Source: an uncultured Oscillibacter sp. (GTDB lineage: Bacteria; Bacillota; Clostridia; Oscillospirales; Oscillospiraceae). From it: a DNA stretch of 5,608 nucleotides. Under the pieces are notes generated by a model. It was given only the letters and a program-made list of their open reading frames with translations. It searched no databases and had not been told where the DNA came from. Position 1 is the first letter of the stretch. Each line of letters opens with the position of its first letter. Positions 1 to 5,608 of this stretch are shown one piece after another. The position numbers were made by a program, and so were the translations under genes. The stretch spans positions 1-5,608 of the forward strand of contig URXS01000126.1 of NCBI GenBank assembly GCA_900551885.1. The letters are read 5' to 3'.

Positions 1-1592
1 GGCGGGTCAGCACCAGCTGCACGGGCGATGGATAGAAGCTGACGCTGTCCCTGGCTCAGGTTTGCGCCGTCGCTCGTCACCATCGTGTTGTAGCCCTGCG
101 GCAGACGGCGGATGAAGGAATCGGCGTTGGCGATCTGCGCCGCCCGGCGAACCTCCTCGTCGGTGGCATCCAGCTTGCCAAAGCGGATGTTGTCGGCGAT
201 GGTGCCGGTAAAGAGGTGGGTATCCTGAAGCACGATGCCCAGGGACCGCCGCAGGGCCGCCTTTTTGATATCCCGGACGTCAATGCCGTCGTAAACCACC
301 CGGCCTCCCTGGACGTCGTAAAAGCGGTTAATGAGGTTGGTAATGGTAGTTTTGCCGGCGCCGGTGGAACCCACAAAGGCGATCTTCTGTCCGGGCTTGG
401 CGTAGAGGCTGATCTCCCGCAGGACGCTGTGGCCCGGCTCGTAGCCGAAATCCACCGATTCAAACCGGACGTCGCCCCGCAGGGGCCGCAGAACGCCGTC
501 CCCCCGCTGCCAGGCCCACTGGCCGGTCTTTTCCCGGCAGGCGGTGAGGACCCCGTTCTCCTCCCGGACGTTGACCAGATCGGTGGTGCCCGCGTCCTCC
601 TCGGAGGGCTCATCCATCACCTCAAAGACCCGCTCCGCGCCTGCCAGGGCCGCCAGCAGGAAGTTGCCCTGCTGGGTGAACTGATTGATGGGGGCGGCGG
701 CCTGGCGGACGAAAACCAGGTAACTGGCCAGGCTTCCGGCGTCTGTCATGCCCTTCAGGGCCATGATGCCTCCCAGCACGGCCACAACGGCGTAGTTGAT
801 GTAGGAGATACTGACCACCGCCGGGATCATGGTGGCGGCATAGGCCTGGGCGCCGGTGCCGGAGCGCCGGAGGGCCTCGTTCTTCTCCCGGAACTCCTCC
901 AGACTGGCCGCCTCGTGGCCAAAGACCTTGACCACCTTCTGACCGCCCATCATCTCCTCGATGTAGCCGTTCAGGTCACCCAGGCAGGACTGCTGGCTGT
1001 TGTAATAGACCTTGCTGCGGCGGCTGCTGAAGCGGATGTATAAAAACATGGCCAGGTAGCACACCGCCACGATCAGGGAAAGCCGCCAGTTGAGGATGAA
1101 CAGCAGCACCAGTGTGCCCGCCATCTGGATAAAGCTCTGGATGGCCATGGCGAAGCTGTTGTTCATGGCGTCGGCAATGGTGTCCACGTCGTTGGTAAAA
1201 TAGCTCATGATGTCGCCGTGGCGGCGGGTGTCAAAAAACCGCAGGGGCAGGGTCTGCAAATGGGCGTACAGGTCCCGGCGGATGTCGTAGATCACCCGCT
1301 GAGCCGCCCGCACCATGGTCTGGGTGTAACCAAAGGAACACAGCACCCCCACCACATAGATGCCCGCCGTCAGCGCCACGCCCCGCACCAGGGTCCCCCG
1401 GTCTCCGTCCACCAGACTGTTGACTACGGGGCGGATCATATACGTGCCCAGCAGGTTCGCCAGGGCACTGATGGTGACCAGCACCGCCACCGCCAACAGC
1501 AAAAAGCGGTGGCGGCCCAGGTAGCTCATCAGGCGGCCCACCGTATAGCCCAGCCGCTTGGGCTTTTTCGCGCTAAGCTGTCTGGCCGCCAT
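1..1592 (-). CDS. ABC exporter half-transporter subunit with canonical Walker A (multidrug/lipid type), 3' end cut by window
   Basis: This is a fused membrane domain plus ATPase of the type IV ABC exporter family, which pumps drugs, lipids or peptides out across the cytoplasmic membrane. 530 codons are visible without a stop. Six hydrophobic segments lie near residues 29-52, 70-90, 148-168, 170-187, 252-274 and 284-304. The ATPase domain follows: A-loop Tyr384, Walker A GSTGAGKT at 408-415, Q-loop Gln456 (VLQDTHLF), and a variant signature LSQGQ at 512-516. Walker B, the D-loop and the switch His lie beyond the window edge. A family-like insert with two Trp (QWAWQ, 358-362) sits between the membrane and ATPase domains. 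The ATG at 1592 has GGGAGGG seven bases upstream, inside the end of the preceding ABC gene, with which it overlaps by 20 bp; this supports coupled translation. It most likely pairs with that gene's product as a heterodimer. The exporter class is well supported. The substrate is unknown. Confidence 0.93.
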   Translation of the reverse strand, partial: MAARQLSAKKPKRLGYTVGRLMSYLGRHRFLLLAVAVLVTISALANLLGTYMIRPVVNSLVDGDRGTLVRGVALTAGIYVVGVLCSFGYTQTMVRAAQRVIYDIRRDLYAHLQTLPLRFFDTRRHGDIMSYFTNDVDTIADAMNNSFAMAIQSFIQMAGTLVLLFILNWRLSLIVAVCYLAMFLYIRFSSRRSKVYYNSQQSCLGDLNGYIEEMMGGQKVVKVFGHEAASLEEFREKNEALRRSGTGAQAYAATMIPAVVSISYINYAVVAVLGGIMALKGMTDAGSLASYLVFVRQAAAPINQFTQQGNFLLAALAGAERVFEVMDEPSEEDAGTTDLVNVREENGVLTACREKTGQWAWQRGDGVLRPLRGDVRFESVDFGYEPGHSVLREISLYAKPGQKIAFVGSTGAGKTTITNLINRFYDVQGGRVVYDGIDVRDIKKAALRRSLGIVLQDTHLFTGTIADNIRFGKLDATDEEVRRAAQIANADSFIRRLPQGYNTMVTSDGANLSQGQRQLLSIARAAGADP

Positions 1593-3321
1593 GAACGTTC
1601 CCTCCCTTCATCTGCGAAGCGTAGATCTCCTGATAGATGGGATCCTCCGCCAGAAGCGAAGCGTGTGTCCCCACCGCGTGGACCCGGCCGTCATCCAGGA
1701 TGATGATCTGATCGGTGTTCATCACGGAGGAGATCCGCTGGGCAATGATGATCTTGGTCACGTCCGGCAATTTGGCCAGTGCGGCGCGGATCTTCCCCTC
1801 CGTGGCGGTGTCCACGGCGGAGGTGGAGTCATCGAAAATCAGGATCTTGGGCCGCTTCAGCAGCGCCCGGGCAATGCACAGCCGCTGCTTCTGGCCGCCG
1901 GAGACGTTGACGCCCCCCTGCCCCAGATCCGTGTCCAGGCCCTTGGGCATCCGCTCCAGGAACTCGTCGGCGCAGGCCACCCGGCAGGCCTCCCACAGGG
2001 CCTCGTCCCCGGCCTGGGCGTCTCCCCATTGCAGGTTCTCCCGGACAGTGCCGGAAAACAGCACATTCTTTTGCAGCACGATGCCCACGGCCGAGCGCAG
2101 GACGTCCAGGTCGTAGGTCCGCACATCCTGTCCTCCCACGCAGACCGTGCCCTCGGTGGCGTCGTACAGCCGGGGGATCAACTGCACCAAAGTCGTCTTG
2201 GCACTGCCGGTACCGCCCAGAATGCCCACGGTCTGCCCTGCCGGGATATGCAGCGTCACATCCTCCAGAGCGTACTCCTTGGCGTCGGGGTGATACTTGA
2301 ACGAGACATGATCAAAGTCCACGCTGCCGTCGGCCACCGTCTCCTCCGCCTGGGGCGGGGTGGTCAGCTCCACATGTTCATCCAGCACCTGTGCGATGCG
2401 GTCGGCACTGGCCAGGGAACGAGTCAGCAGCATAAAGACATTGGAAATCATCATCATGGAGTTCATGACCTGGAACACGTAGCTCAGGAAGCCCGTCAAC
2501 TCCCCCACCTGCAGGCGGGAGTCCAAAATCATGTTGCCGCCGAACCACATGATCAGCACCACGGACACATACATCACAAGCTGCAAAGAGGGCAGATTCA
2601 GCACCGCCCAGTGGAAGGTATCCTGGCTGGTGTCCCGCAGGGCAGTGTTCACTTCCCGGAATTTCTCCTCCTGATACTCCTCCCGGACGAAGGCCTTCAC
2701 CGCCCGGATGGCGGTCAGGCCCTCCTGGACCACATTGTTCACATGGTCCACCGCCCGCTGTAAAAGGCCGTACATGGGGGATACCTTCCGCACGATGGCA
2801 AACAGCAGGCAGCCCAGAACCGGAGCACATACCACGAACACCAGCGCCAGCCGGGCATTCATCCAGAAGGACAGCCCCACCCCCATCAGCAGCATGACCG
2901 GGCTGCGGACCAGGGGACGGAAGCCGCCGTTGACGGCGTTTTGCAGCACCGTCACATCGGTGGTCATCCGGGTCACCAGAGAGGCCGTCTCGAAGTGGTC
3001 CAGATTGGAGAAGGCGTACCGCTGGATCTTCTCAAACTGGGCCTCCCGGATGCGGGCGCCCCAGCCATAGGCCGCCCGGGCTGCAAAGCGGGCGTACAGC
3101 AATCCCGTAGACAATGACAACAGCCCGCACACACCCATCTGCACGCCCTTGCCCAAAATGTAATCCATATCCCGATTGGCCACGCCCACGTCGATCAGAT
3201 CCGCCATCAATACCGGTATCACCAGCTCGAAGCAGGTCTCCAGCAGCACCAGCAGTGCGCCGATGACCATATCCCGGCGGTAGGGCCCCAGGTAACTGAG
3301 CAGACGTTTCAACTGTCTCAT
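1573..3321 (-). CDS. ABC exporter half-transporter subunit with degenerate ATP site
   Basis: This 582-residue protein has six transmembrane segments (about 17-40, 55-76, 136-156, 157-178, 242-262, 276-299) and a C-terminal ATPase, the full usual length for a half exporter. The ATPase has A-loop Tyr343, Walker A GGTGSAKT at 369-376 (Ala374 where Gly is usual), Q-loop Gln417, an intact signature VSGGQ at 473-477, Walker B ILIFDD ending in Asp498 where the catalytic Glu is usual, D-loop SAVD at 501-504, and Gln528 in IIIAQR where the switch His is usual. These changes mark the degenerate half of heterodimeric exporters such as BmrCD or TM287/288 (known from the family). Its VSGGQ would complete the active site on the partner's canonical Walker A. 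The ATG at 3321 overlaps the MarR stop as ATGA, with GGAGG seven bases upstream. The gene ends 20 bp inside the partner gene. The heterodimeric role is inferred from motifs and context; the substrate is unknown. Confidence 0.95.
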   Translation of the reverse strand: MRQLKRLLSYLGPYRRDMVIGALLVLLETCFELVIPVLMADLIDVGVANRDMDYILGKGVQMGVCGLLSLSTGLLYARFAARAAYGWGARIREAQFEKIQRYAFSNLDHFETASLVTRMTTDVTVLQNAVNGGFRPLVRSPVMLLMGVGLSFWMNARLALVFVVCAPVLGCLLFAIVRKVSPMYGLLQRAVDHVNNVVQEGLTAIRAVKAFVREEYQEEKFREVNTALRDTSQDTFHWAVLNLPSLQLVMYVSVVLIMWFGGNMILDSRLQVGELTGFLSYVFQVMNSMMMISNVFMLLTRSLASADRIAQVLDEHVELTTPPQAEETVADGSVDFDHVSFKYHPDAKEYALEDVTLHIPAGQTVGILGGTGSAKTTLVQLIPRLYDATEGTVCVGGQDVRTYDLDVLRSAVGIVLQKNVLFSGTVRENLQWGDAQAGDEALWEACRVACADEFLERMPKGLDTDLGQGGVNVSGGQKQRLCIARALLKRPKILIFDDSTSAVDTATEGKIRAALAKLPDVTKIIIAQRISSVMNTDQIIILDDGRVHAVGTHASLLAEDPIYQEIYASQMKGGNVHGGQTA

Positions 3322-3752
3322 TTGCGCCCCTCCTCAGAGGCCCGCAGGTTCCGGTGGGCCCTGGCCAGATAGTCACAAAACCGCTCCCGCTCCTCCGGTG
3401 TAAAGTCCGCCAGCATCACCTTCTCCAGCTCCTGGCAGTGCTGCTCCCACAGCTCATGGGCCTGACGGCCCTTGTCGGTGATCTCCACCTGGTCCCGTCG
3501 GCGGCGGGCCTGATCGGGCCGGCGAACCACAAAGCCGCCCCGCTCCAGTGCGTCCAGCATCCGGGATACCGCCGCCGGGTCCACCTCGTAGTACTCCGCC
3601 AGCTCCCGCTGGGGGCAGGGGCCGTTGTCAGCCAGATAGGACAGCAGCTTGGGCTGCCCCGCTCCCAGGCCCAAGGGGGCCAGATTCTGGCGCAGGTGAT
3701 TCCGCTGGGCGTGGAATGCCCGATAGAGGAGCAAATGGAAGGTCTGCTCCAT
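3318..3752 (-). CDS. MarR-family winged helix-turn-helix transcriptional regulator
   Basis: This 144-residue protein has the length and build of a MarR dimer repressor. An N-terminal helix (about 1-25) serves dimerization. A winged helix follows at about 30-95: the first helix-turn-helix helix is QRELAEYYEV, the recognition helix is DPAAVSRMLDALERGGFV at about 58-75, and the basic wing RRPDQARRRRDQVEIT spans 77-92. A C-terminal helical pair lies at about 96-140. Two Cys (one at 46) are present, but nothing shows redox sensing. I chose the ATG at 3752 because GAGGG lies six bases upstream. Longer in-frame starts at 3776 and 3854 lie in the operator and the terminator stem and have no ribosome binding site. 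The stop overlaps the first ABC gene as ATGA, so regulator and exporter are co-transcribed. Family knowledge and the palindromes at its own promoter suggest it represses this operon and is released by a ligand, possibly an exporter substrate. Confidence 0.93.
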   Translation of the reverse strand: MEQTFHLLLYRAFHAQRNHLRQNLAPLGLGAGQPKLLSYLADNGPCPQRELAEYYEVDPAAVSRMLDALERGGFVVRRPDQARRRRDQVEITDKGRQAHELWEQHCQELEKVMLADFTPEERERFCDYLARAHRNLRASEEGRK

Positions 3753-3758
3753 ACCAAT

Positions 3759-3763
3759 CCCTC
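3759..3763 (-). promoter_or_regulatory. Ribosome binding site of the MarR gene
   Basis: On the coding strand GAGGG stands six bases before the ATG at 3752. It is the only good ribosome binding site near the candidate starts, and it rules out the in-frame ATG at 3776, which is preceded by the A/T-rich operator. Confidence 0.75.
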
Positions 3764-3774
3764 GCTTTCTACCC

Positions 3775-3802
3775 ATTGATAAATCAATTGTTGACAAATC
3801 AA
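3775..3802 (-). promoter_or_regulatory. Tandem palindromic operator, probable MarR binding sites
   Basis: Two near-identical 12-bp palindromes sit side by side with a 15-bp period. Read on the coding strand they are TTGATTTGTCAA (3802-3791), with one mismatch in symmetry, and TTGATTTATCAA (3787-3776), perfect in its TTGAT/ATCAA arms. The first overlaps the last base of the -10 box and the expected transcription start; the second lies in the leader just before the MarR ribosome binding site. MarR proteins typically bind short A/T-rich palindromes of this kind. Binding here would block RNA polymerase, giving autorepression of the whole MarR-ABC-ABC operon. The repeats are seen directly; the identity of the binding protein is inferred from position. 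Confidence 0.72.
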
Positions 3803-3830
3803 TTATATGTGTGAAACTTGCCCTTGTCAA
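3802..3830 (-). promoter_or_regulatory. Consensus sigma-70/SigA-type promoter for the MarR-ABC operon
   Basis: On the coding strand there is a perfect TTGACA (-35, 3830-3825), a spacer of exactly 17 bases, and a perfect TATAAT (-10, 3807-3802). The start of transcription should fall near 3795, giving a leader of about 43 bases before the MarR ATG at 3752. The sequence is strong enough that repression, rather than weak initiation, is the likely control; the palindromes over the start site agree with this. Confidence 0.88.
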
Positions 3831-3842
3831 TTCTGTGCCGCC

Positions 3843-3885
3843 AAAAAACAGCACCTGCCGGCATTGGCCGGCAGGTGCTGTTTTT
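3843..3885 (-). terminator. Intrinsic terminator after the glycerate kinase gene
   Basis: A perfect 14-bp stem (3849-3862 with 3867-3880, arms CAGCACCTGCCGGC and its complement) closes a four-base loop and is followed on the minus strand by six T (3848-3843). A-rich sequence on the other side (3881-3885) extends the pairing and would also give a T run to plus-strand transcripts, so it could work in both directions. The kinase stop codon is at 3893-3891, directly before the hairpin. Only 12 bases separate the T run from the -35 box of the next operon, so it insulates the MarR-ABC operon from read-through. Confidence 0.93.
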
Positions 3886-3890
3886 GTTTT

Positions 3891-5123
3891 TTACCGCCGC
3901 AGCAGGACCACCGCCACATCATTGACATTGGTGCCGGTGGGACCGGTGCGGATCAGGCCGTCCACCGCCTCCAGGGCGTGGTAGGCGTCGTTGCGGGACA
4001 GCACCTCGTGAACGGTGAGACCGACCTCATGAAGCCGAGCCAGGGTATCGCCATCCACCAGGCCGCCGGCGGCGTCGGTGGGGCCATCGGTGCCATCGGA
4101 ACCCAGAGAGAAGATCACCGTGTCCGCCATTCCCGCAATCCCCGGTGCCGCCGCCAGAGCCAATTCCTGGTTCCGGCCGCCCAGGCCGTCCCCGGTCAGA
4201 TGGACCACGGTCTCCCCCCCGGCCAGAAAGGCCAGGGACTCCGTGGCGTCCTGGTGGCTCCTGGCGATGGAGGCCAGAAAGGACCCGGCCTCCCGTGCCT
4301 CACAGCACAGGCGGTCCGTCAGCACCAGGGGCCTGTACCCCAGGTTCTGACAGGCGCTTGCCGCCGCGGCGCACAGCTCCCGGACACTGCCGGTGATGAC
4401 GGTCTCCACATTGGGCAATTCCTTGGGGGTCTCCTGGTCCAGCAGTGCGGCTGCCTGGGGTGACAGGGGCAGATGGTACTTCTCTGCCACGGCCCGGGCC
4501 TGGGCACAGGTGGACCGGTCCGGGCAGGCGGGACCGGAGGCGATCATGTCCAGCGGGTCACCCAGAATGTCCGACAGCACCACGGCGTATACCTTTGCCG
4601 GGGCGCAGAGCTGGGCGAAGCGTCCGCCCTTTACGGCGGAAAGCCGTTTACGGACGGTGTTCATCTCCACGATATCGGCGCCGCTGGCCAGCATGGCTCT
4701 GGTAATGTCCGCCAGCTCCTCTCCGGAGACCAGGGGGCTCTCAAACAGAGCGGAGCCGCCGCCGGACACCAGAAATACCACCTGATCCTCCGCATCCAGG
4801 CCCTCCACCAGCTCCATGGCGGCACGGGTGCCCCGGAAGGAGTTTTCGTCCGGTACCGGGTGACCGCCCTCCCAGATGGTACATCGGGGGATGGGGCCCA
4901 TGCTGTGGCCGTACTTGGTAACCACCACCCCGGCCTTCAACCTGGGGCCCAGCACCTCCGCGGCGCAGGCGGCCATCTGCCAGGCGGCCTTGCCGATGGC
5001 CACCAGATAGACGCCTGCCGCCGGGAAATCCCGTCCCTCCAGGGCCCGGCGCACCGCCGCATCGGGCTGCACCGCGGCGATGGCCTGACGGACGATCTGG
5101 TCGCAGTCGTTTCTCAGTTTCAT
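3891..5123 (-). CDS. Glycerate 2-kinase (class II, MOFRL/DUF4147 family)
   Basis: This cytoplasmic enzyme of 410 residues phosphorylates glycerate with ATP. Class II members mostly yield 2-phosphoglycerate, which enters lower glycolysis. Visible family motifs in order are GKAAW at 44-48, GHPVPDENS at 87-95, the glycine-rich SGGGSAL at 120-126, NTVRKRLSAVKGG at 155-167, LSDILGD at 183-189 with ASGP just after, and then the C-terminal MOFRL domain with GDGLGGRNQE at 311-320, GSDGTDGPTDAAGG at 341-354 and TGPTGTNVND at 393-402. The length is slightly below the common 415-450 and nothing appears missing. I chose the ATG at 5123 because GGAGGT stands five bases before it; the in-frame ATG at 5135 (four residues longer) overlaps that site and has only a weak GAGG upstream. 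It follows an aldolase-family gene by about 31 bases, so sugar-acid breakdown is likely. Homologues are sometimes misnamed hydroxypyruvate reductase (TtuD). Confidence 0.94.
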   Translation of the reverse strand: MKLRNDCDQIVRQAIAAVQPDAAVRRALEGRDFPAAGVYLVAIGKAAWQMAACAAEVLGPRLKAGVVVTKYGHSMGPIPRCTIWEGGHPVPDENSFRGTRAAMELVEGLDAEDQVVFLVSGGGSALFESPLVSGEELADITRAMLASGADIVEMNTVRKRLSAVKGGRFAQLCAPAKVYAVVLSDILGDPLDMIASGPACPDRSTCAQARAVAEKYHLPLSPQAAALLDQETPKELPNVETVITGSVRELCAAAASACQNLGYRPLVLTDRLCCEAREAGSFLASIARSHQDATESLAFLAGGETVVHLTGDGLGGRNQELALAAAPGIAGMADTVIFSLGSDGTDGPTDAAGGLVDGDTLARLHEVGLTVHEVLSRNDAYHALEAVDGLIRTGPTGTNVNDVAVVLLRR

Positions 5124-5127
5124 ACGT

Positions 5128-5133
5128 ACCTCC
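5128..5133 (-). promoter_or_regulatory. Ribosome binding site deciding the glycerate kinase start
   Basis: A full GGAGGT on the coding strand lies five bases before the ATG at 5123. The alternative ATG at 5135 shares its G (5133) with the first base of this site, so ribosomes bound here would start at 5123. Confidence 0.75.
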
Positions 5134-5137
5134 ATAG

Positions 5138-5156
5138 GAGCCTCGGAGGGAGGCTC
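5138..5156 (-). repeat. Small perfect hairpin between aldolase and glycerate kinase genes
   Basis: The coding strand reads GAGCCTC, loop CCTCC, GAGGCTC: a perfect 7-bp inverted repeat with a five-base loop. It begins within the last codon of the aldolase gene, includes the first two bases of its TGA stop, and ends five bases upstream of the kinase GGAGG. No T run follows, so it is not a terminator. The loop CCTCC is exactly complementary to the kinase ribosome binding site GGAGG. The structure is seen; any role in translation control or mRNA processing is a guess. Confidence 0.55.
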
Positions 5157-5608
5157 AGATCAGACCTGCCTCGTGCATGGTGCGGCGGAAGCCCTCCTTG
5201 GCCGCACCTTCGGGGGTGGGCAGGTTGGGCAGATAGGGCACGCCCACGTCCCGGCCCCGGAGGGTGGCCATGTCCTTGGCCAGGCGGACGGGGTTGAGCT
5301 TGAACTGGGCCTCCAGGCTTCCCTTCAGGTCGCCGGCTACATACTTATTATACACGTCTGTGATCAATTCGGGCATAAAATTTGCGGCGGTGCACACGCC
5401 GCCCACGGCGCCGTGGCACAGGCTGGCGTACAGCAGGGTATCCTTGCCGCCGAACACCTTGAAGTCCACATCCCTTGTTCTACGGATGAACTCTGCCGTC
5501 TGCGTGATATCTCCGCTGGTATCCTTCATTCCCACAATGTTGGGAACTGTATGCGCCAGTTCATCCACCAGAGCCGCCGAGAGCGTGTATCCCACTCGGC
5601 CCGGGTTG
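5155..5608 (-). CDS. Dihydrodipicolinate synthase/N-acetylneuraminate lyase-family aldolase, C-terminal part
   Basis: About 150 residues of the C-terminal half of a TIM-barrel class I aldolase are visible; the N-terminal half lies beyond the window. At the cut edge NPGRVGYTLS matches the family YN-x-PGRT segment, though its Tyr is outside. GMKDTSGD (Lys codon at 5526-5524) holds the Lys that forms the Schiff base with the keto substrate. The later segments GGVCTAANFMPELI and NPVRLAKDMATL are typical strand and helix parts, and the chain ends in EAGLI before TGA. A GTG at 5595 could be taken for a start, but it lies inside the conserved fold, so the gene is cut by the window rather than short. 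True DapA is possible. However, the glycerate kinase 31 bases downstream favours a sugar-acid aldolase, for example for 2-keto-3-deoxygluconate or 5-keto-4-deoxyglucarate. The family is certain; the substrate is inferred from context only. Confidence 0.88.
   Translation of the reverse strand, partial: NPGRVGYTLSAALVDELAHTVPNIVGMKDTSGDITQTAEFIRRTRDVDFKVFGGKDTLLYASLCHGAVGGVCTAANFMPELITDVYNKYVAGDLKGSLEAQFKLNPVRLAKDMATLRGRDVGVPYLPNLPTPEGAAKEGFRRTMHEAGLI

Noticed and set aside
216..1043. Plus-strand open frame (275 codons) opposite the second ABC gene
   Set aside because: It is the antisense shadow of the ABC exporter reading frame, which is open across the whole region and carries Walker A and signature motifs on the minus strand.
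1558..2763. Long plus-strand open frame (401 codons) opposite the first ABC gene
   Set aside because: It is antisense to a clearly conserved ABC exporter. The translation is rich in His, Gly, Gln and Val with no recognisable fold, as expected from the complement of GC-rich coding DNA.
3318..3854. Longer MarR version starting at 3854 or 3776
   Set aside because: The extra residues would be encoded by the terminator stem, promoter and operator. These starts have no ribosome binding site, while the ATG at 3752 does.
4473..5297. Plus-strand open frame across the kinase and aldolase genes, and the shorter one at 3807-4463
   Set aside because: Both run antisense to well-conserved enzymes. They have low-complexity Gly/His/Gln composition and no credible ribosome binding site or family motifs.
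5155..5595. Aldolase gene as a complete short protein starting at the GTG at 5595
   Set aside because: The frame stays open to the window edge and the residues before the GTG (NPGR) match the conserved family segment, so this is a truncated view of a longer gene.
1..5608. CRISPR arrays, insertion sequences, tRNA or rRNA genes, phage or toxin-antitoxin modules
   Set aside because: No repeated spacer pattern, transposase, terminal repeats, cloverleaf-like sequence or small paired genes were seen. The window is filled by ordinary metabolic and exporter genes.

Overview
The window is GC-rich (clearly above 60% by eye) and every supported gene lies on the minus strand. The protein sequences resemble those of GC-rich Clostridia, such as gut Oscillospiraceae of the Flavonifractor/Oscillibacter kind. 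The evidence is the style of the ABC exporter pair, strong GGAGG ribosome binding sites, A/T-rich promoter and terminator islands in otherwise GC-rich DNA, and a class II (MOFRL-type) glycerate kinase. This taxonomic placement is an inference; no rRNA or marker gene is present.

Layout, read in the direction of transcription (high to low coordinates). (1) 5608-5155: the C-terminal part of a dihydrodipicolinate synthase/N-acetylneuraminate lyase-family aldolase, cut by the window edge. (2) 5123-3891: a glycerate 2-kinase. It follows the aldolase after about 31 bases, and this gap holds a small perfect hairpin beside the kinase ribosome binding site. Together they look like the end of a catabolic operon for a sugar acid: the aldolase would release pyruvate plus a three-carbon fragment, and the kinase would send glycerate into lower glycolysis. 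(3) 3885-3843: a strong intrinsic terminator directly after the kinase stop codon. (4) 3830-3775: a consensus sigma-70-type promoter (TTGACA, 17 bp, TATAAT) with two tandem palindromes over the start of transcription. (5) 3752-3318: a MarR-family repressor. (6) 3321-1573 and 1592-1: two half-size ABC exporter subunits, the second running off the window.

The MarR gene and the two ABC genes overlap in series (4 bp, then 20 bp), so they form one translationally coupled operon. The two ABC subunits are complementary. The first has a degenerate Walker A, an Asp in place of the catalytic Glu, and a Gln in place of the switch His, but an intact VSGGQ signature. The second has a canonical Walker A but a deviant LSQGQ signature. 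This is the pattern of a heterodimeric exporter with one catalytic and one degenerate ATP site. The likely logic is that MarR represses its own operon until a ligand, perhaps an exported toxic compound, releases it. The substrate cannot be read from the sequence.

No gene-free stretch exceeds about 140 bases. I saw no tRNA, rRNA, CRISPR, insertion sequence or phage feature. I do not see a clearly new biological system. The most unusual points are the asymmetric ATP sites, the tandem operator, and the hairpin whose loop can pair with the kinase ribosome binding site.
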